In this document: one piece after another, positions 59,677-64,000 of the stretch
Position numbering within the stretch: the stretch's first letter is position 1
Layout of the letters: every line of letters starts with the position of its first letter
Assembly: GCA_021648685.1 (NCBI GenBank)
Contig: JAKISI010000005.1
Location: 1 to 64,000, forward strand
From: Candidatus Polarisedimenticolaceae bacterium
Lineage (GTDB): Bacteria; Pseudomonadota; Gammaproteobacteria; Chromatiales; Chromatiaceae
DNA length: 64,000 nt
Direction: 5' to 3'
Made by a program: the position numbers and the translations under genes
Notes under the pieces: model-generated
The model's database searches: none
What the model was told of the DNA's origin: nothing
The model's input: the letters and a program-made list of their open reading frames with translations, nothing else

Positions 59677-60522
59677 TTAACGCTGTTTTGGTAACAGTGC
59701 TGCGGGGTCAACGGGCTTGCCCCTGCGTCTAATCTCAAAATGCAGCAGCGCTTTACCACCGGCAGTATGCCCCATATCTGCAATCCGCTCCCCTTTGGCC
59801 ACTTTGTCTCCCTCTGCAACCAGCAGCTTTCGATTATAACCATAAGCGCTTAAATAATGTTTATCATGCTTGATAATAATAAGATGGCCATAGCCAATCA
59901 GGCCGCTGCCACTGTATACCACCTGCCCTGATTCCGCAGCGCGAACAGACTGCCCAATACGGCCGCTTATCTTTAACCCTTTTCGAGTTGGATCACGGCT
60001 GGAAAAACGCTGTATGACAACCCCACTCGTAGGCCATTGCCACCTCAGCCTCCGGGTCGCCTCTAATGATGCCGAGGGCTTACTACCTTTAGCGGCACTA
60101 CCCTGCGATTTTGAAGGTTTTATTGCTGCTGTTTTTGTTTTTTGTGACGCAGTCGATGTTTTTTTATGATTTAAATGTCTACCTCTTTTAGAAGTTGTAC
60201 TAGCTTTTTTGCCTGCCCTGTTTGCTGCTGGATGCAAGTGCAACCGTTGACCACGATAGATGGTATACGGATACCTGATTCGATTCCACTCTGCCAGTTT
60301 TTTGTAATCAACCCCTCTTTTCCAGGCAATGGCATACAGCGTATCACCCGGCTTGACGATGTAGTGACTGGCACGGTTCAGTGGCTTGGCGGGTACCGCA
60401 TGATTGCGACTGACAACCGGAGCCCCACCCGGGCTGCCGCAGGCACCGAGCAGCGAGATAACAACCGTTGTAATCAACAGCCGAAGCCATAAAGTTGATG
60501 CCGATATTGGCAGTTGCCTCAT
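59677..60522 (-). CDS. nlpD: Lipoprotein NlpD, LysM and M23-like amidase activator
   Basis: A 281-residue outer-membrane lipoprotein. The signal peptide ends in a lipobox (VVISLLGACG). A LysM domain follows (HYIVKPGDTLYAIAWKRGVD), then a basic linker rich in Lys/Ser/Thr, and an M23-like domain (GLIGYGHLIIIKHDKHYLSA, LLHFEIRRRGKPVDPAALLP) in which the zinc-binding HxGxD and HxH sets are incomplete, as in NlpD. It activates cell-wall amidases during division. It precedes rpoS by a few bases. The ATG at 60522 opens the signal peptide. Confidence 0.92.
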   Translation of the reverse strand: MRQLPISASTLWLRLLITTVVISLLGACGSPGGAPVVSRNHAVPAKPLNRASHYIVKPGDTLYAIAWKRGVDYKKLAEWNRIRYPYTIYRGQRLHLHPAANRAGKKASTTSKRGRHLNHKKTSTASQKTKTAAIKPSKSQGSAAKGSKPSASLEATRRLRWQWPTSGVVIQRFSSRDPTRKGLKISGRIGQSVRAAESGQVVYSGSGLIGYGHLIIIKHDKHYLSAYGYNRKLLVAEGDKVAKGERIADMGHTAGGKALLHFEIRRRGKPVDPAALLPKQR

Positions 60523-60533
60523 CCAATTTAAAC

Positions 60534-61112
60534 TCAGTATCGAATAATGACTACCGCTATGATAGCCAGCACGATCGTCAACCATCCAAGGCGGTCTATA
60601 TATTTATGCAGCGCCTCTTCCATGCGCTCTCCGCCCCATGCCATTAGCAGTGCAACCAAAAAGAAGCGCCCACCACGACCAATCAAGGAGGCAATAATAA
60701 AGGGTGCCAGTGCCATGGAGATAACCCCGGCGGTAATCGTGAACATTTTATAAGGTATGGGGGAGAATCCTGCCAGAAATACCGCCCAAAAACCCCACTC
60801 ATCAAACCACTCCTTGGCTTGCAGATATTTTGGGTAGTAACCGGCACTGTGCAGCAGCGGCTCCACCATATCAAAGGCAAACACCCCGATGAGATACCCC
60901 AGCAGACCACCTAGCACAGAGGCTATGGTAGTAAGGGTTGCAAACCATACCGCACGCGCCGGGTTGGCCAGCGACATGGGGGCCAGCATCACATCCGGCG
61001 GGATAGGAAAAAAAGATGACTCCGCAAAGCTCAGACCTGCAAGGTACCGCTGCGCATGTCGATGGCGCGCCCACTGCATGGCCCGGCTATAGAGCGGTGA
61101 AAAAAGTTGCAT
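60534..61112 (-). CDS. yqaA: YqaA-family (DedA/SNARE-associated-like) membrane protein
   Basis: A 192-residue membrane protein of the VTT/YqaA family. It has FAESSFFPIPPDVMLAPMSL near the N-terminus and GFSPIPYKMFTITAGVISMA later, the conserved proline/glycine motifs of DedA-type flippase-like proteins, and about five helices. The exact function is unknown; DedA relatives move lipids or support proton-driven homeostasis. It sits between pcm (1-base overlap) and nlpD (11 bases), as in many related genomes. Confidence 0.9.
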   Translation of the reverse strand: MQLFSPLYSRAMQWARHRHAQRYLAGLSFAESSFFPIPPDVMLAPMSLANPARAVWFATLTTIASVLGGLLGYLIGVFAFDMVEPLLHSAGYYPKYLQAKEWFDEWGFWAVFLAGFSPIPYKMFTITAGVISMALAPFIIASLIGRGGRFFLVALLMAWGGERMEEALHKYIDRLGWLTIVLAIIAVVIIRY

Positions 61113-61786
61113 TAACGCGTCCCTCCCAATAAAGGTACAAACATGACTCTTTCCAATATCTCTTTCTCATAGCCCTGTTCAGTACGAATGACCAACACCA
61201 GTACCTGCTCATCACGCATGCCGATGGGCAGCACCATTCGTCCACCAATAACCAATTGATCAACCAGCGCCAATGGTATCCCCTCGGGAGCCGCTGTGAC
61301 AATGATCCCATCAAAGGGGGCATATTGGGGCAGCCCGATACCCCCATCGCAGTGATTGAGTCGGATATTGCGCAGTTGCAGCTCCTGAAAACGTGAGCGC
61401 GCCTGTTTGATGAATGATTCAATGCGCTCCACGCTATAAATGCGTTTCACCAACGGGGAGAGGATCGCCGCCTGATAGCCGGAGCCGGTACCTACCTCCA
61501 GCACAGTATTCAGAGGGCCACCAGCCAGTAACAGCTCGGTCATCCGCGCCACGATATAGGGCTGCGAAATCGTCTGCCCAAGACCAATTGGCAGCGCAGT
61601 ATCTTCATAGGCGCGGCTGGCCAGCGCCTCCTCCACAAAGATATGACGCGGCGTGTTGCGAATCGTCTCCAGCACCTTGCGGTTGGTTATCCCTTCGGCC
61701 GCCAGCCGCTCCACCAGTCGATCCCGTGTACGCCGGGATGTCATGCCCACGCCAAGAAATCCTTTATTGACCATACTTTGCTGCAT
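61112..61786 (-). CDS. pcm: Protein-L-isoaspartate O-methyltransferase
   Basis: A 224-residue repair enzyme that methylates isoaspartyl residues using SAM. Motifs: [39 protein letters not shown], the SAM site [19 protein letters not shown] and [19 protein letters not shown]. The start at 61786 directly follows the surE stop (TAGATG), giving coupled translation; a downstream ATG before TSRRTRDRL is also possible. Confidence 0.95.
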   Translation of the reverse strand: MQQSMVNKGFLGVGMTSRRTRDRLVERLAAEGITNRKVLETIRNTPRHIFVEEALASRAYEDTALPIGLGQTISQPYIVARMTELLLAGGPLNTVLEVGTGSGYQAAILSPLVKRIYSVERIESFIKQARSRFQELQLRNIRLNHCDGGIGLPQYAPFDGIIVTAAPEGIPLALVDQLVIGGRMVLPIGMRDEQVLVLVIRTEQGYEKEILERVMFVPLLGGTR

Positions 61787-62533
61787 CTACGGCCTGTCCA
61801 GCCAATCCTGTATCTCGGGCAAAAGTTCATGCCGGGTGAGGTCTATCTTCAAGGGTGTAACTGACACATATCCCGCTCGCACGGCGTAAAAATCTGTTCC
61901 TGGCCCGGCATCCTGCTCAGCACCCGCTGGCCCAACCCAGTAGATCACACGCCCCCTTGGATCCGTCGATTTGACCACCGGCTCCGCTTTGTGCCGGTGC
62001 CCAAGGCGTGTAGCCTGATAGCCTTTAAGTGCTTCATAGGGCAGATCGGGCACGTTGACATTCATAATGGTATCCGCACTCAAGGGATGCTGACAGATCC
62101 GCTGAACCATCTCCCTTGCGACACGGGCACCTGTCTCAAAATGCTTTGGCGCATGCGATGCCATGGAGACTGCTATCGCAGGAAAGCCAAGAAACCGCCC
62201 TTCAGTGGCAGCCGCAACTGTGCCGGAATAGAGCACATCATCCCCCATATTGGCACCATTATTGATACCTGCCACCACCATATCCGGCTCCTCTTTCAGC
62301 AGCCCGGTAATCGCCAGGTGGACGCAATCGGTTGGAGTGCCATCGACACTGATAAAACCACACTCCATCGTGTGGATGCGCAGCGGGCGCTCCAGTGTAA
62401 GTGAGTTACTGGCGCCGCTACGGTTGCGCTCTGGCGCTACCACAGTGATCGTGGCAATAGTGGCCAGACCCTCTGCAAGCGCCTTGAGGCCAGGGGCCTG
62501 GTAGCCATCATCATTACTTAGCAAGATTCTCAT
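61787..62533 (-). CDS. surE: 5'/3'-nucleotidase SurE
   Basis: A 248-residue metal-dependent phosphatase for nucleoside monophosphates and short polyphosphate, linked to stationary-phase survival. It begins [20 protein letters not shown] (metal-binding DD), with [37 protein letters not shown] and a C-terminal [19 protein letters not shown]. The ATG at 62533 is chosen over a TTG 27 bases upstream because the conserved fold starts there. It leads the surE-pcm-yqaA-nlpD-rpoS run. Confidence 0.95.
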   Translation of the reverse strand: MRILLSNDDGYQAPGLKALAEGLATIATITVVAPERNRSGASNSLTLERPLRIHTMECGFISVDGTPTDCVHLAITGLLKEEPDMVVAGINNGANMGDDVLYSGTVAAATEGRFLGFPAIAVSMASHAPKHFETGARVAREMVQRICQHPLSADTIMNVNVPDLPYEALKGYQATRLGHRHKAEPVVKSTDPRGRVIYWVGPAGAEQDAGPGTDFYAVRAGYVSVTPLKIDLTRHELLPEIQDWLDRP

Positions 62534-62825
62534 GGGGTGAGCGGCAGTCTCTTCCTGCAAACATCCTGGAAATTAAGCACCTAATTGTACTGGAAAAATA
62601 GCGCTGACACACGATTCAGAAATGCTTTTGTCAGGAGTAAATAGTGCCCGCCCGAAAACCTATGAAATAGGCCATGATTTCAGATAAAGCCAACACCCAC
62701 ATTGGCGACATGGTTATAGTTGCGTGTTTTGTGGGGTATTTCAGTAGTAGTGGAAGATATTGTGCTGGTTTTACGGAATTCTGCCCAGCATCCATCACTA
62801 CAAAATATTGGATCTATGCCACATC
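62534..62825. other. Intergenic region between surE and the IS1634-type element
   Basis: About 290 bases with no gene I can support. It should contain the promoter of the surE-rpoS run, but no clear -10/-35 pair was recognised on the minus strand. There is a short stretch with stop codons in all frames, and no repeat matching the left-hand IS copy beyond position 62826. Confidence 0.5.
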
Positions 62826-62895
62826 AACCCATCTTCCGATTTCACTGACAACAATGCTTTAAAAAAACAGACAGTTAGCCTGCACACAGCGCCTC

Positions 62896-63288
62896 TTATG
62901 GCACTACGAATTTAACTGTTTTGTTTTTTGGAAGATCAGGCCGCTGTTTTTTGAACGGAGCCAGATTGCGAAGAGATACCCACAAGGCGTCATAAATCAC
63001 CTTCTGATGCGGCTCTGCACGCGTGGCCTTGCGGATATGCAGTCGCTTGCCCGCTTCACAGGATAAGCTCACGGTAATGCGCTGCTGGTTTTCCAGCTTT
63101 TGACGGATCGTCTCCCAACTGTCGTGGATGCCTTGTGCTTTCAGTTGGGTTCGAATGACATGCACCAGATGGTAGGCCAGCAAGGTGATAAAGAGGTGGC
63201 CTTCTACCAAAGCGCTCACTGAAGCGATCCTGTATCGCCTGTTCTTTTTACTCACGGGCCTGGGAGTGGCAATAAAGTTCCACTTCAC
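62896..63288 (-). pseudogene. IS1634-type transposase, C-terminal part
   Basis: 130 codons encoding the C-terminal part of an IS1634 transposase (VEGHLFITLLAYHLVHVIRT, then KRLHIRKATRAEPHQKVIYD). The first 35 residues (KWNFIATPRPVSKKNRRYR) do not resemble the catalytic centre, so the middle of the gene is deleted or shifted. It ends VKFVVP stop, the same end seen in the left copy (VKSVVP). Confidence 0.7.
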
Positions 63289-63911
63289 CCATCTCTATGA
63301 CAACGCGTTGAACAGTAACCTTCTGCCCCGGCCCCATCTTTGATGGTAATGGCTTGTGCGGGGTCAAAGTCACGCTTGCGCTTGCGGCTTACCACCAGAT
63401 AGCGATAACCCTGCTCCTTGAGCCAGGTGATGCTTGACTCCGTTGCAATGCCGGCATCTATCACCACAACCTGGCCTTTTCTACACTGTAGCGCGCCGAG
63501 CATCGCCTCCAGGCTCTCAGGCTCACTGACGTTGCCCGGGAAGAGCTGACTACGACGCGGAAAGCCGCTGCCATCCAGTACCAGGCTGTCAATATCAACG
63601 GATTGAAAGTCCTCTGCGGTTTTTTCCTGCTCACAACAACGAGCCAAAATAAGTGCCTGGTAGCGCCGCGCCAGTGTTTCAAGTTCAGCAGGGGGTTCGG
63701 TTGAGAGGAGTGGGGTCTGACCGCTGAGGAGTTGTTCAATACGTGATGCCAGATCATGCCAGTGCGCTTTGGGCAGGTCAAAATGGCGACCCAGATTCAG
63801 CAGGGTGCGTTGTTTTACCTGCCCATTGACCCGTTCACTCTCCACCAGGCGATAGGTGTAGTAAGGTTTGCCTTGTTGGCGGCTCTTGGTTTGGGTGGGT
63901 CTGGAATACAA
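63285..63911 (-). pseudogene. IS1634-type transposase, N-terminal and central part
   Basis: 208 codons that open with YYTYRLVESERVNGQVKQRT and contain DSLVLDGSGFPRRSQLFPGN and VVVIDAGIATESSITWLKEQ, the DDE catalytic region of IS1634-type transposases. The frame ends early after DGAGAEGYCSTRCHRDG and overlaps the start of the next frame by 4 bases. The usual transposase has about 550-600 residues, so more than 200 are missing in total. Confidence 0.72.
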
Positions 63912-64000
63912 GGCATGAAAGAACGATTATGGCACTACACCTCGAGGTGAATCTCTAACACATTGTTATTTATAGCTATTATTTTTTGGCGTGAGTTGAG

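Larger units (their letters stand above)
62826..63945 (-). mobile_element. Degenerate IS1634-type insertion sequence (right copy)
   Basis: The element includes a 5' part of the transposase (63285-63911), a C-terminal part (62896-63288) and about 70 bases of 3' flank. The last 99 bases (62826-62924) are an inverted copy of 228-326 at the other end of the window. The transposase frame is broken and internally deleted, so the element cannot move by itself. A perfect palindrome CACCTCGAGGTG lies at the right edge near 63939-63950. The exact termini were not identified. Confidence 0.7.

Noticed and set aside
62896-63940. The 12-mer GTAGTGCCATAA as IS terminal inverted repeat
   Set aside because: It occurs at both ends of the right-hand element in direct, not inverted, orientation, and at one end it is simply the last codons (VVP stop) of the transposase.
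1-64000. CRISPR arrays, tRNA or rRNA genes
   Set aside because: No regularly spaced repeats and no tRNA T-loop/acceptor patterns or rRNA segments were noticed by eye; a tRNAscan or CRISPR finder run was not possible.

Overview
The window looks like chromosomal DNA from a facultatively anaerobic, probably chemolithotrophic or sulfur-oxidising gammaproteobacterium. The evidence is the surE-pcm-yqaA-nlpD-rpoS order, guaBA, xseA, prlC, metR/metE, a complete cbb3 oxidase operon (ccoNOQP-GHIS), an FNR-type regulator, an oxygen-sensitive class III ribonucleotide reductase and a soluble NAD-linked [NiFe] hydrogenase of the Ralstonia HoxFUYHWI type. No species can be named from sequence alone. I saw no rRNA, tRNA or CRISPR array.

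Layout. 0-0.33 kb: the start of a GxxExxY gene and the 3' end of an IS1634-type element. 0.34-4.7 kb (minus): prlC, an SH3 membrane protein, hisG and a bacterial voltage-gated channel. 4.9-6.6 kb: a gamma-carbonic-anhydrase-like protein, a PIN-toxin stump, the N-terminal part of a decayed IS91-type transposase and a REP-like hairpin. 6.7-14.5 kb: a P-type ATPase, xseA, a SoxK-like helical protein and guaB-guaA. The C-terminal part of an IS91-type transposase follows at 14.5-14.9 kb. 15.0-29.4 kb (all minus): one continuous hydrogenase locus with a HupK/HoxV-like gene in two pieces, hoxF-U-Y-H-W-I, hypA-B-C-D-E, a small ORF, a nickel permease, a chimeric HoxJ/HoxC relic and hypF. 29.6-30.2 kb: a MazEF-like toxin-antitoxin pair. 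30.3-36.7 kb: a mannoside-type glycan cluster with two GT4 enzymes (one fused to a phosphomannose-isomerase cupin) and two GH130 proteins. 36.8-40.4 kb: a Fur-box-controlled P19/porin/polyferredoxin iron operon. 40.5-43.8 kb: nrdD, a separately encoded glycyl-radical peptide and nrdG, behind a cobalamin riboswitch. 43.9-48.0 kb: metR/metE and an FNR-like regulator. 48.3-57.8 kb: the cbb3 oxidase and its assembly genes, with rubrerythrin embedded. 58.0-62.5 kb: an unknown protein, then rpoS, nlpD, yqaA, pcm and surE. 62.8-63.95 kb: a degenerate IS1634-type element whose 3' end is an inverted copy of the one at the left edge.

How it fits together. The genes describe life at the oxic/anoxic boundary: H2 oxidation coupled to NAD, a high-affinity oxidase with an FNR-like site upstream, anaerobic dNTP synthesis, iron uptake and the RpoS stress regulator. 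The most unusual points are (i) the class III reductase split between its zinc ribbon and its glycyl-radical loop, under a B12 riboswitch; (ii) two hydrogenase-family relics with apparently frame-preserving deletions inside an otherwise intact hydrogenase operon; and (iii) the GT4/GH130/PMI cluster, which could make and recycle a mannose polymer.
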